Shown one piece after another: positions 53,056 through 61,228 of a stretch of 64,000 nt of DNA. The first letter of the stretch is position 1. Every line of letters starts with the position of its first letter. Position numbers and translations under genes: made by a program. Origin of the DNA: Dyella acidiphila (GTDB taxonomy: Bacteria > Pseudomonadota > Gammaproteobacteria > Xanthomonadales > Rhodanobacteraceae); assembly GCF_014863405.1 (NCBI RefSeq), contig NZ_JACZZA010000011.1:1-64000 (forward strand), in the 5' to 3' direction. The notes under the pieces are model-generated. The model saw only the letters and a program-made list of their open reading frames with translations, made no database searches and was not told the origin of the DNA.

Positions 53056-53837
53056 CACGCCGCCTCCCGCACATGTTGCGTGACGGCCTGGATCAGCGGG
53101 TGCGACAGAATGGCCACCTCGAGCCGGCGTGGATCGTTCCAGGGCGTGGCAGACTCCATGCGTCTGACGGCGGCGGCATCGATCATGAAGCCGCCCCAGG
53201 ATGGCGGCGCATCGGATGCAAGCGAGTCGAGCAGAAGCATCGGCGCGGCCGGGCGGTCGACATGCAAATTCGCCAGCTGCTGACGAAACCCGTCGCTGAT
53301 CGCAAATCCGAGCCATTGCGCGGCGACATCGTCTGCTTTGCGCGGCACCATGAAACGTTGCCCGTCGAGGCGCAGCGCCGACTGCATCGCATCGAGCTGC
53401 GCCACGTACGCGCGACCGTCGAGCACGGGGTCCCATGCCACGATGCCGGCAAGGCGTGCCTGCGCCGCCGATGCCAACGCAATGCTTCCGCCCAGGCGCG
53501 CGCCAAACGCCAACACGCGGTCAACACCGCTGCGCGCCCGCAGTTCGTTGGCCGCGGCCGCGGTATCGGCCAGGCAGCGCTGCCAATCCATCTCCACGCT
53601 GCCGCCCGCCGAGTCTCCTGTGCCGTAATAGTCGAAGCGCAGGACGGCAATGCCTTCGGCTGCCAGCGCCTGCGCCAGTTGCCGGTAAAGGCGATGGCAA
53701 CGTATCTGGTCCTGCCCCAGCGGCGGGCATAGCAGCACCGCCTTCCGCGCCGGTGTGGCGCTCGCGTGGAACAGGCCGAACAGCGCGCTTTCCGGCCCAA
53801 AATAGAACGGCACCTCTGTTTCGGGGCGCGCGCTCAT
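53055..53837 (-). CDS. Alpha/beta hydrolase, resembling exosortase-A-associated hydrolase 2
   Basis: 260 residues. KAVLLCPPLGQDQIRCHRLYR, VLRFDYYGTGDSAGG and VLAFGARLGGSIALAS are typical of the second hydrolase of exosortase-A loci. At the nucleophile elbow it has GARLG, with Arg where Ser is expected, so it may be catalytically silent or use another residue; the same block in the family as I remember it also lacks the Ser. The ATG overlaps the stop of the outer-membrane protein gene. Possibly a partner of hydrolase 1 in attaching or removing an acyl group. Confidence 0.75.
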   Translation of the reverse strand: MSARPETEVPFYFGPESALFGLFHASATPARKAVLLCPPLGQDQIRCHRLYRQLAQALAAEGIAVLRFDYYGTGDSAGGSVEMDWQRCLADTAAAANELRARSGVDRVLAFGARLGGSIALASAAQARLAGIVAWDPVLDGRAYVAQLDAMQSALRLDGQRFMVPRKADDVAAQWLGFAISDGFRQQLANLHVDRPAAPMLLLDSLASDAPPSWGGFMIDAAAVRRMESATPWNDPRRLEVAILSHPLIQAVTQHVREAA

Positions 53838-55204
53838 CGCTTGAACACCACGCTGAAAAACACTTCGTTCTCGTGGTAGCTCTGGTCGATCGCGTTGCTG
53901 TTCCGCACTTGCCGGATGTAGGAAACGTGCCAGGTCCAGTGCGGCGCCCACTGATGCCCGAGATCCACGCCATAGCGATAGGTCTTGTCGGTCCGCTCCA
54001 GCGACGTATACGTCAACCTTTCTGCATTGGCGAAGGCGGTAATCACCGTGCTCGGGCGAAGGCGATAATCGGCGCTGACCGTGCCGCCGCGGGTGGATTG
54101 ATCGAACGTGTCGTTATTCAAATACGAAAGCTTGTCGTACGTCGGCGAAATCGACAGCTGCAAGCGTTCGGTGTGGTAGGTGTAGGTCGCCTCCAGGGTC
54201 TTTTCGAGATAAACCTCCGAGTCGATCACCAGATTGCCGGTGCTGATGCCCCCACCGGGGTTGTAGAGAAAGTCGGTCGGATTCTCGTCCAGGATGTTGA
54301 CGACGCTCTGCCCAGGCTGCAAAAACATGTCCTGCGCGGCGTCGGAAAACTGATAGGCGCCGGTAGTGGACAAGGTCTGGTGCGGAGTGAATTGCCAATC
54401 CAGGGTGATCCTCGCCATGGGCTTGGAATCGCCGCGGGCATGATCAAAGTCGATCTTCGACCAGCCTGCCAGCACATCGGCACTGAAGTGCGCGAGCGTG
54501 CTGGTGTAGCGGGCGTAGGCTTCGTCGCGTGTGTAATTGGGTGTCGCCAGGGTGCTGTCGACCCCATCGACCAAGTCGGTGGTGACGTTATCGTCGAATC
54601 TCACCCGCTGCGATTCGAGATTCAGCGAAATCGTGTCGGTCGGATTGAGATCGCGATACAGCCGGAACGCCGCCACGCCACGGCTGGAATTGAAGTCCTG
54701 CACCTTCGAGGCGTAGCTGTTGAGATAGTGGAGCTCGACTTGCGCGCGCATGACGTCGCCGAACTGAAGGTGCAGTGTCGGCCCCAGCGATACGACGTTG
54801 GTTTGTTGCCGGTTGTTCGGTGCATTGCTGGCCAGCGAGTCGACCGGCTCAACGCCGGCGTAATCCTCGACGGTGAAGTCCAATCGCTTCGGCAGTATCG
54901 TCCAATTGGCCTGACCGGCCAGCTCGGTCTGTGTCTGATTGGCAAATTGATGCCCGAGATAATAGTCATCCTGGAACGTGCCGCTTACGTTGGCCTGGAA
55001 TACCGAGCCTTGCTGCAGGTAGTTGAAATTGAACCCCGGCATGAAGACGTTCTGGCTGATCGGGTTGCTGTCGCTCAGCGTAATGTTGTCGCTATGTTCG
55101 ATGCTGCCGAAGATCGAGTAATCGAACTGCGAGGCCCATACCGCACCCGGCGCGACGGCAAGCGCAAGCGCCATGACCCGAGCGAGCGTGGTAGATGCCG
55201 GCAT
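53834..55204 (-). CDS. Outer-membrane beta-barrel protein of the EPS system
   Basis: 456 residues with a signal peptide (VMALALAVAPGAVWA). The mature part is a series of amphipathic strands (FDYSIFGSIEHSDNI; VSYIRQVRNSNAIDQ) ending in VFFSVVFKR. This is a pattern like the outer-membrane proteins (TIGR03016-like) of exosortase-A EPS loci, and about 18-20 strands are plausible. It may form the exit channel or an accessory pore with the Wza-like protein, whose barrel domain is absent. Confidence 0.78.
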   Translation of the reverse strand: MPASTTLARVMALALAVAPGAVWASQFDYSIFGSIEHSDNITLSDSNPISQNVFMPGFNFNYLQQGSVFQANVSGTFQDDYYLGHQFANQTQTELAGQANWTILPKRLDFTVEDYAGVEPVDSLASNAPNNRQQTNVVSLGPTLHLQFGDVMRAQVELHYLNSYASKVQDFNSSRGVAAFRLYRDLNPTDTISLNLESQRVRFDDNVTTDLVDGVDSTLATPNYTRDEAYARYTSTLAHFSADVLAGWSKIDFDHARGDSKPMARITLDWQFTPHQTLSTTGAYQFSDAAQDMFLQPGQSVVNILDENPTDFLYNPGGGISTGNLVIDSEVYLEKTLEATYTYHTERLQLSISPTYDKLSYLNNDTFDQSTRGGTVSADYRLRPSTVITAFANAERLTYTSLERTDKTYRYGVDLGHQWAPHWTWHVSYIRQVRNSNAIDQSYHENEVFFSVVFKR

Positions 55205-55265
55205 TTCCTCCCCCCTTCCCTAAGTGCGTTGCCTCGAATGCGCTGCAGCCCAGTCGCCTTTCTTC

Positions 55266-56045
55266 CTACGCCGACTGATTGAAAACCACTCCCGCGAGCT
55301 TGCCTGGGTCGAAATTGGCGACCGCCTGATTGATGGCGGCCGGCGTATCGCGCCCATAACCCACCACCACCACCACAAAGTCGGCCAGATCCGACAAGAT
55401 GCGCGCGTCCGGGGAGCCGTTGACGGCCGGCCCATCCAGAAACAGGTAGCGGTCGCTGTAGCGACAGCGCAGCGAATCGAGCATCGCGCGCATGCGGAAC
55501 GACGAGAAGAATTCGCCGCCGTTTTCGCGTGACGTACCCGCCGGCACCAGGCGCATGCGCGGAATACCGGTCTGGTAGATGATCGATTTGAGGCCGCGGA
55601 TGGGGTGCTCGAGATATTCGATCAAGCCGCCTTTTTCGGGATCCACGCCCAGCGCCTTGTGCTGACTCGGATAGCGCAGATTGCAATCGACCAGCAAGCT
55701 GGTCTTCGCTTCGTCGAAGGCGAACGCCGCCGCCAGATTGCGCGCCACGAAACTGCCGCCCGAATGCGGACTGACCGAGACCACCAGGGTGATGAAGTTC
55801 TGGCCACCCGCAAGCTGGAGCAGGCGCGTGCGAATTTCGCGAAACGCATCGGACTGGCGGCGTACCGAATCCTCGCGGTGGATCAAGCGCCGCTGTTCCA
55901 ACTGCGCAGGCACCAGCGCACGCCCACCTTCCGTCATCAACGCAATCGAATGGCTCGGCGAGGGAGTGTCTTCGATGTTACGTACGCCGGCACCGGCCTT
56001 AGGATCCCGGCGATCGGTAAAAACGCTTTCGTCATGGGTACTCAT
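55266..56045 (-). CDS. BY-kinase-like P-loop protein with a degenerate Walker A motif
   Basis: 259 residues. The fold is that of CpsD/Wzc-type tyrosine kinases: SLLVDCNLRYPSQHKALGV corresponds to Walker A', and RYLFLDGPAVNGSPDAR to Walker B. The Walker A segment reads VSPHSGGSFVARNLAAAF, with no Lys and no GKS/T. There is no tyrosine cluster at the C-terminus (it ends VVFNQSA). Kinase activity is therefore doubtful. Such proteins could regulate the neighbouring chain-length protein by binding it. The ATG three bases after the upstream stop is preferred over a TTG two codons earlier. Confidence 0.82.
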   Translation of the reverse strand: MSTHDESVFTDRRDPKAGAGVRNIEDTPSPSHSIALMTEGGRALVPAQLEQRRLIHREDSVRRQSDAFREIRTRLLQLAGGQNFITLVVSVSPHSGGSFVARNLAAAFAFDEAKTSLLVDCNLRYPSQHKALGVDPEKGGLIEYLEHPIRGLKSIIYQTGIPRMRLVPAGTSRENGGEFFSSFRMRAMLDSLRCRYSDRYLFLDGPAVNGSPDARILSDLADFVVVVVGYGRDTPAAINQAVANFDPGKLAGVVFNQSA

Positions 56046-56047
56046 GC

Positions 56048-57592
56048 TCAACCCCTGTGCCGGACCCAGAAAAGAATCAGGTAAAACGCGGCGACCCCCA
56101 CTGCGATCAAGATCAACAGGGTGTTGTGCAGCCGGTCGCGTCGGCGATCACGCGGAGTTGGGTAGAACGGAACCGCTGCCAGGACGTTGGCACCGAGCGC
56201 GCGCTCCAACTGGTCGGCTGAACGCACCCGCGGGTCGAAACGCACCAGGGCGAACAACAAGCCGAACGGGATGGCGATCGATAACAGCAGGCCGGCCGCT
56301 CCGAAGTGCATGAAGCGCAGGCCTGACGGCACCAGCGGCACCACCGCGGGATTCTGGATAAGAAAGGTCAGGCCGCGTTGCTCGGCGTCGAGATTCATCG
56401 ACACCCGCGCGTTCTCACGGCGCTTCAACAGGTCCTGGTAGACGTCGCGATTGACGTCGTAGTCGCGCGTCAGCTCGGAGGTTACATTTTCCGAGTTGGA
56501 GATGCGTTTGCTTCGGTCCAATTCCGTGGCAAGCATCGAATTGCTGGCCCCGATGCGCGCTTCGGCGGCGGCGGCATCGCTTTCCGTAGCGGCAAGCTGG
56601 ATCTTCAGTTGCTGATAAAGCGGATTCATCTGCACCGCGTTATCCAGGGGTATCGGCGTACCGGCCGCCTGTGCCGCCTGCTTGCGCTGATCCGACAGAG
56701 CCATCTGCTGGCGCAGGTCCTGGATCTGATGCCGAAGTCGGATTACGTCGGGGTATTGGTCGGTATAGGTGAGCAGAAGTTTGTCGAGCTGGCTCTGCAG
56801 ATCGGCGAGCTGGGTGTCATAGATCCCTTGCGTGGTATGCACCGCGTTGACTTCCGACTCGCCAGACAGCTGTGCCTGCAACGCCGCCGCCTGCGAGCGC
56901 TTTTCGGTCAGCTGCAACTGCGTATTCTCGATTTCCGTACGCAGCTGGCTGATGCGCGAATTGGTATCGGAATCGCTACCGGGCCGGGCGTCCACATTGG
57001 AGTCGCGATAGGACTTGAGCTTGTCTTCGGCGTCGGTCAGCTTGCGCCGGTAGGCCTCGACCTGGCTATTGATGAAATCGTAGGCGTCGCGGCTTTCGCG
57101 CTGTTTCGAGGCGAGGCTTTCGCTGATGAAAAGATGCGCGAACGCCTGTGTTACCAGGAACGCCCGTCTCGGCTCGGAATCGGTATAGCTGATCGTGATC
57201 AAATTGCCGTGCGAGATCTGCACCTTGGTACGGGCTCGAATGCCCTCGGTGATGATGTCGCGCTGGATCGGCGTCGGATGCGTCGCCATCCAGCCGCCGA
57301 CCTCCAGAATCTGGTCCAGCACTTTGCGGCTGAAGATCACATTCTGGGCGATACCCGCCCGATTGGTGTTCGCCGTCGCCGCGGCCGCCCCCTCCATCAG
57401 TGGCGTAATGATGTTGCTTTCCTGCGCCAGAATGGTGGTGGAAGCTTCGTATTTTTTTGGCCAGAACATGCCCGCGACCAGTGCCGCGATCGCAATCACG
57501 GCAAACGCGACGCCCACGGCCATGCGGCGCCGCCGCACTTCGGTCAACAGTGCAGGCAGCATGCCGCCTAAAGGTGCGAGTTCTCCCCCCAT
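56048..57592 (-). CDS. Wzz/GumC-type chain-length determinant
   Basis: 514 residues. A membrane helix near 24-45, a long periplasmic part with coiled coil (about 165-370: DAEDKLKSYRDSN; ISQLRTEIENTQLQLTEKR) and a second helix near 427-448, then SADQLERALGANVLAAVPF, the link to the kinase partner, and a third hydrophobic end. It sets EPS chain length together with Wzy and joins Wza-like and P-loop proteins. It resembles the chain-length protein of exosortase-A loci. The kinase is split off as the next gene, as is common there. Confidence 0.88.
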   Translation of the reverse strand: MGGELAPLGGMLPALLTEVRRRRMAVGVAFAVIAIAALVAGMFWPKKYEASTTILAQESNIITPLMEGAAAATANTNRAGIAQNVIFSRKVLDQILEVGGWMATHPTPIQRDIITEGIRARTKVQISHGNLITISYTDSEPRRAFLVTQAFAHLFISESLASKQRESRDAYDFINSQVEAYRRKLTDAEDKLKSYRDSNVDARPGSDSDTNSRISQLRTEIENTQLQLTEKRSQAAALQAQLSGESEVNAVHTTQGIYDTQLADLQSQLDKLLLTYTDQYPDVIRLRHQIQDLRQQMALSDQRKQAAQAAGTPIPLDNAVQMNPLYQQLKIQLAATESDAAAAEARIGASNSMLATELDRSKRISNSENVTSELTRDYDVNRDVYQDLLKRRENARVSMNLDAEQRGLTFLIQNPAVVPLVPSGLRFMHFGAAGLLLSIAIPFGLLFALVRFDPRVRSADQLERALGANVLAAVPFYPTPRDRRRDRLHNTLLILIAVGVAAFYLILFWVRHRG

Positions 57593-57659
57593 AACATCCC
57601 TCTTCTTTCCACATCCCTAAAAACCGCTTGCAGGCATCCCATAGGCGCTGAGCGCGCGA

Positions 57660-58283
57660 TCAGAACGCACGCTGCGGCACTGTGATCACGTCCCCCGGCT
57701 GTACCGGATAGTTGTTGGCGATATCGCCTTTCTGCAGAATTTTGTCCAAATGCACGGCGTATGAATCCGAACTCCCGCCATCGCCTTTGCGATACAGTTC
57801 AGTGCGGTCGGGCGCGGCAAATTCAGTAATACCGCCGGCGGCCAGGACCGCGTCCAGCACCGTCATGCCCTGGCGATAAGGAATGGAAATCGGGCTACGT
57901 ACCGCGCCGGTGACCCGCACTCGCGACAGATACTCATTGCTGCGCAGCGCAACGAGAATGACCGCAACCTGTGGATCGCGAATATAAGACTGCAGTTTGT
58001 CTTTGATGTCGGCGGAGACTTGGTCCGGGGTTCGTCCGCCAGCGACCACGTCGCCAATCAGCGGAACGGTGATTTTGCCGTCCGGCCGCACCGGGACGCT
58101 AACGCTGAGGTCCGGGTTATGCCAAACGGTGATTTGTAACTGGTCGTCAACACCAATGTGGTACGTGGTTACAGCCTGCATTTCGGTATTGAGCTTCGGC
58201 GGCGCGCTGGAACCGCCCGTCGTTGTACAGGCAGCCAGCAGCCATGGCAGACACAGTGCAAAACAGCGACAGAGCCTCTTCAT
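57660..58283 (-). CDS. Wza-like polysaccharide export lipoprotein (short form)
   Basis: 207 residues, much shorter than Wza (about 380), like the exosortase-A type exporter. Lipobox LLAAC with Cys19; poly-export domain (YHIGVDDQLQITVWHNPDLS, residues about 41-115) and one SLBB domain (RVRVTGAVRSPISIPYRQGMT). The C-terminal barrel helix of true Wza is absent, so the nearby beta-barrel may serve as the pore. First gene of the minus operon, with a good -10 about 45 bases upstream. Confidence 0.88.
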   Translation of the reverse strand: MKRLCRCFALCLPWLLAACTTTGGSSAPPKLNTEMQAVTTYHIGVDDQLQITVWHNPDLSVSVPVRPDGKITVPLIGDVVAGGRTPDQVSADIKDKLQSYIRDPQVAVILVALRSNEYLSRVRVTGAVRSPISIPYRQGMTVLDAVLAAGGITEFAAPDRTELYRKGDGGSSDSYAVHLDKILQKGDIANNYPVQPGDVITVPQRAF

Positions 58284-58327
58284 GGCGATCTCGGCCGGTG
58301 ATGATCGTAAAATGTGATCCCTGTCTC

Positions 58328-58333
58328 ATTATA
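58328..58333 (-). promoter_or_regulatory. -10 element of the EPS minus operon
   Basis: A perfect TATAAT read on the minus strand, within GCATATAATGAG, about 45 bases before the export-protein ATG. The -35 side has no clear TTGACA at 17 bases, so an activator may be needed. A dyad TGGAAAAA/TTTTTCCA lies upstream. Confidence 0.55.
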
Positions 58334-58368
58334 TGCTCTTGACAAATTCGCAAAGCAATAGATGAATT

Positions 58369-58395
58369 TGGAAAAAAGTGGGCAATATTTTTCCA
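58369..58395. promoter_or_regulatory. Dyad upstream of the EPS minus promoter
   Basis: TGGAAAAA (58369-58376) and TTTTTCCA (58388-58395) form an eight-base inverted repeat with an eleven-base centre. Its position, about 36-62 bases upstream of the -10, fits an activator-binding site in this AT-rich patch. The gene on the other side (YdcF type) starts further right. Confidence 0.4.
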
Positions 58396-58549
58396 GAGCG
58401 CAAGACTTGGCATGCTTTTTGAGCCAGTGCTGGCGCGTATGGAGGAGCTAACGCGAAGCCCGACATCCTCGGTACCTAAGCGCTAGATGGGACTTGGCTG
58501 AGCCTCCATCCGACCTGCCGAATGACCTGGACAGCCAGCGAGGGGAGCG

Positions 58550-59281
58550 ATGGATCTGCTTGAGCACCTGCTTTACCCGCTCTACCAAACGGCCATCCTT
58601 GCCGCCGCCGGCCTCGTTCTTTTATGCCGTCGCCGCTATCGCTCCGCCACAGCGCTGCTGGTGTTAGGCGCGTGCTGGTTGTGGCTATGCGCCACCCCTG
58701 CCATGGCCATGCGCTTGCGCGAAGCGCTGGAACGGCACTATCCACCGCGAGATGCGGCCACCTATGCCAAGTCCGATGCGATCGTTATCCTGGGCGGCGG
58801 AGCGTTGCTGCCGTCGGGTTCCGATCGGGATGCAGACGATGCCGATAGTCTTGCTACGCGAATCGGCTTCGGCTTGCAGTTGTTCCGCGATTCACGCGCC
58901 GACGTGGTGCTGCTTTCCGGCAGTGACCAGGCTCAGCGAATGACACAGAGACTGTTGCAGGAAGGTGTGCCAGCCAGCGCATTGCAGACGGAATGGGCAA
59001 GCACGAATACGCATGAGAATGCCGTGTTCTCGGCCGCCATGCTCAAGCGCGCAAAGCGGCTGCACATCCTGCTGGTGACCTCCGGCTTTCATATGGCACG
59101 CGCCGCGGCAGCCTTCGCCAAGCAGGGGCTCGATGTAGTCCCAGCCCCCGCCTACGATCCGGATTATCCCTACTGGCAAGCGCATCCCTGGTGGCCAAGG
59201 CGATCCGCCCTACACGTGAGCGGCCATTGCTTGCGCGAATTTGGCGCCCTCTGGTGGTACCGATTGCGCGGCTGGGCCTGA
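58550..59281 (+). CDS. YdcF/ElyC-like DUF218 membrane protein
   Basis: 243 residues. Two N-terminal membrane helices (about 10-28 and 34-52) and a DUF218 domain: AIVILGGGALLPSGSD, VVLLSGSDQAQRM, WASTNTHENAVFSAAML and LLVTSGFHMARA. Family members such as ElyC influence undecaprenyl-phosphate carrier use and envelope integrity; the exact reaction is unknown. It lies next to the EPS locus, on the opposite strand, so a role in carrier-lipid supply is plausible. Confidence 0.85.
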   Translation: MDLLEHLLYPLYQTAILAAAGLVLLCRRRYRSATALLVLGACWLWLCATPAMAMRLREALERHYPPRDAATYAKSDAIVILGGGALLPSGSDRDADDADSLATRIGFGLQLFRDSRADVVLLSGSDQAQRMTQRLLQEGVPASALQTEWASTNTHENAVFSAAMLKRAKRLHILLVTSGFHMARAAAAFAKQGLDVVPAPAYDPDYPYWQAHPWWPRRSALHVSGHCLREFGALWWYRLRGWA

Positions 59282-59324
59282 GCAGCCAAGGGCACGAATG
59301 CCGCAGGCACCGTGACCCGCAGAA

Positions 59325-60209
59325 CTACCCTGCCTTCAATCCAGCTCCGAGGAAGCGTCCGACGACCTCCGGCAGCATGGGATCAAGGGGAAGCGTGTAG
59401 TGAGTGGTGTTCGGCAAGATGGCAAGCTCGTTTGCGGACCGCAAAGAGCCATCGAGCCCGGCATCGCGCCGCCCGCCGCCCAGCGCCTTCCAGAACTCGA
59501 CCATGTGTTCGGGCCGGATGGCGTCAGCGTCGGCAAAGATCAGCAGCGTGCGAACGTGAAGTTTGGCGACGTCTGCGCTCCGGTCGAAGGGGCGTTTGGT
59601 CATGTCACCGACTTTCCGGAAGAGATTGGTCCAGTCGACACCGGGATAGGTCTGTCCTAACGGCGACGCCTTGACGCCAGGACCGAACGTGGCAGCGTTG
59701 GCCTCCAACTGTTTGAAAGCCGTCACTACCTCCGGATAAAAGCCGTCCTGCTTCATCGCAGCAGACACGAGCACCAGCCGGTCGACCACAGCCGGATGAC
59801 GGATGGCGGTCTGCAGCGCGACGCTGGAGCCCAGCGAGTAACCCATTACATCGGCTTTGGCGAGGTTCAAATGGGCGATCAGGGCGGCAATATCGTCGCC
59901 CATCGTTTCACTGCGCAGTGGCCTGTTTGTGTCTGGCGTGCGCCCATGTGCCTGGAGATGGACGGCGATCACCTGCCGGCCCTTGGCCAGCTCGGCCAGA
60001 TTGCTGCCGAAGCTGTCTGGGTTGATGCCGCCATGGAGAAGAATGAGCGGCTTGCCGGCGCCATGCACGCTGTAAAAGAGGTGCTGACCATTGACGTCGG
60101 CAAAATTCTCGTTCGACATGGCGGGAGTCTCCTTGGCTTGAACGATGGGAAGCGCAGCAGTCAGCACGGCGGTCGCCATGGCCGTCTTCAGGAAGTCGCG
60201 TCTGAGCAT
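59325..60209 (-). CDS. Tat-exported alpha/beta hydrolase
   Basis: 294 residues from an ATG after GAGGA. RRDFLKTAMATAVLTAALP is a twin-arginine signal, so the enzyme is exported folded. The hydrolase core shows PLILLHGGI (oxyanion region), MGYSLGSSVAL (nucleophile Ser), LIFADADAIRPEH (Asp) and LPNTTHYTL (His). The triad is complete. It is last in an apparent run with an ArsR regulator and an SRPBCC protein; substrate unknown. An upstream ATG would put the Tat motif internally and has no ribosome site. Confidence 0.83.
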   Translation of the reverse strand: MLRRDFLKTAMATAVLTAALPIVQAKETPAMSNENFADVNGQHLFYSVHGAGKPLILLHGGINPDSFGSNLAELAKGRQVIAVHLQAHGRTPDTNRPLRSETMGDDIAALIAHLNLAKADVMGYSLGSSVALQTAIRHPAVVDRLVLVSAAMKQDGFYPEVVTAFKQLEANAATFGPGVKASPLGQTYPGVDWTNLFRKVGDMTKRPFDRSADVAKLHVRTLLIFADADAIRPEHMVEFWKALGGGRRDAGLDGSLRSANELAILPNTTHYTLPLDPMLPEVVGRFLGAGLKAG

Positions 60210-60299
60210 ATCGTCCTCACGTAAGGCCGAGGTAGCCAGCGTGGCGATGATTCCGTATTTCATCGCCACGCCTTCCATACACCGATGGCCGCGCTGCGG

Positions 60300-60782
60300 T
60301 CACGATCTGCCTGCGAGCAACTCATCGAGCTGCGCGAACTGTTCGGGCAGGCCTTCCGCCGAACCGGCAAGGGTTTCTTCGAGGGCGTCTGTGGTGGGGT
60401 AAATCTCGTGCAGGGTAACCAGCGTCTTGCCGGCATTTTCTTCGAATGTCACCGTGGTCACGGCACCCTGCTCGCTTTCTTCGTTCGTCCATGCGATGCG
60501 TTTGTGCGGCGTGACTTCTTTGTACGTGCCGAAGAACGCCATCGGTTGATCGAAGTCCGGATGGCTAAACACGAGGCGATACTTGCCGCCAGTGCGAATA
60601 TCCATGTCGCACGAGACCATCGACATGCCCGCCGACTTCGGAATCCACCAAAGTTTGAACAATTCGGGCTTGCTCCACGCTTCGAAGACGATGTGCACCG
60701 GGGCATTGAACGTTCGCGTCACGACAAGTTCGCGGTCGGACTTGCGTTCCACGGTGGTACTACCTTTTTTTGCTTCGTTCAT
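60300..60782 (-). CDS. SRPBCC (AHSA1-type) protein
   Basis: 160 residues of the START-like SRPBCC superfamily: RELVVTRTFNAPVHIVFEAW, FKLWWIPKS, DIRTGGKYRLVFSHPD, FFGTYKEVTPHKRIAWTNEE and a C-terminal GLPEQFAQLDELLAG. It has a deep hydrophobic pocket that binds lipid-like ligands. Genes of this type are usual partners of small ArsR regulators. The start overlaps the end of the ArsR gene by 23 bases, so the pair is co-translated. Confidence 0.88.
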   Translation of the reverse strand: MNEAKKGSTTVERKSDRELVVTRTFNAPVHIVFEAWSKPELFKLWWIPKSAGMSMVSCDMDIRTGGKYRLVFSHPDFDQPMAFFGTYKEVTPHKRIAWTNEESEQGAVTTVTFEENAGKTLVTLHEIYPTTDALEETLAGSAEGLPEQFAQLDELLAGRS

Positions 60783-61122
60783 TTGCGTTCTCCTTGCTTT
60801 TCAAGTGCTCGACAAGCTTGTCCAGCGCGTCGAAGCGCGCGCTCCAGAGTTGGCGATGCTGCTCGATCCAGGCGGCCTCTTCTTCCAGCCGGCGCAGGCC
60901 GAGCTTGCAGGTTCGTACGCGCCCGACCTTTTCCGTGGTCACGAGCCCCGCCTGCTCCAAGATGGAGACGTGCTTCTTCATGCCCGTGAGGGTCATGTCA
61001 AACCGTTGGGCAAGGTCGGTGATTGAGGCGTCTGAGCCCCCGAGCTGCTCCAGTACCCCGCGTCGGGTGACATCGGAGAGCGCAGCGAACGTTGCGTCGA
61101 GGCGGGCTTGATAGTGAACCAT
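60760..61122 (-). CDS. ArsR-family transcription regulator
   Basis: 120 residues. The winged helix covers FAALSDVTRRGVLEQL, ITDLAQRFDMTLTGMKKHVS (recognition helix) and LEQAGLVTTEKVGR. No metal-binding cysteines of the ArsR type are visible (it lacks the ELCVCDL box), so the inducer is probably not a metal. ATG 61122 sits in the middle of an 18-base perfect palindrome, a likely autoregulation site. Proteins of this class control neighbouring SRPBCC genes. Confidence 0.87.
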   Translation of the reverse strand: MVHYQARLDATFAALSDVTRRGVLEQLGGSDASITDLAQRFDMTLTGMKKHVSILEQAGLVTTEKVGRVRTCKLGLRRLEEEAAWIEQHRQLWSARFDALDKLVEHLKSKENANERSKKR

Positions 61123-61131
61123 ATGGTTCAC
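61114..61131. promoter_or_regulatory. Perfect 18-bp palindrome at the ArsR start codon
   Basis: GTGAACCATATGGTTCAC is fully symmetrical and its centre holds the regulator's ATG. ArsR dimers bind such dyads, so occupancy should block its own transcription or the start of translation. Confidence 0.7.
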
Positions 61132-61228
61132 TGTACGGCGGGCATGGGCGATTTGCAAGCCGGTGGTTCCGCTGTAGACGTGCTCCCGCTTGAAGTCAAA
61201 GATGTACCGAATACTGCAGCCGCTGAAC

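Noticed and set aside
53055-53951. A longer start for hydrolase 2 running into the outer-membrane gene
   Set aside because: The extra 38 residues are out-of-frame barrel sequence, and ATG 53837 overlaps the barrel stop as in the other couplings of this operon.
53435-55282. A 615-codon plus-strand frame over the outer-membrane barrel and hydrolase 2
   Set aside because: The minus strand encodes clear signal-peptide, barrel and hydrolase motifs in tightly overlapping order; the plus frame has none.
14390-58283. An exosortase (XrtA/EpsH) hidden among the membrane proteins
   Set aside because: None of the polytopic proteins shows the Cys-Arg-His exosortase pattern. The 37.9-kb one has Wzy/ligase motifs and the 48-kb one is a flippase.
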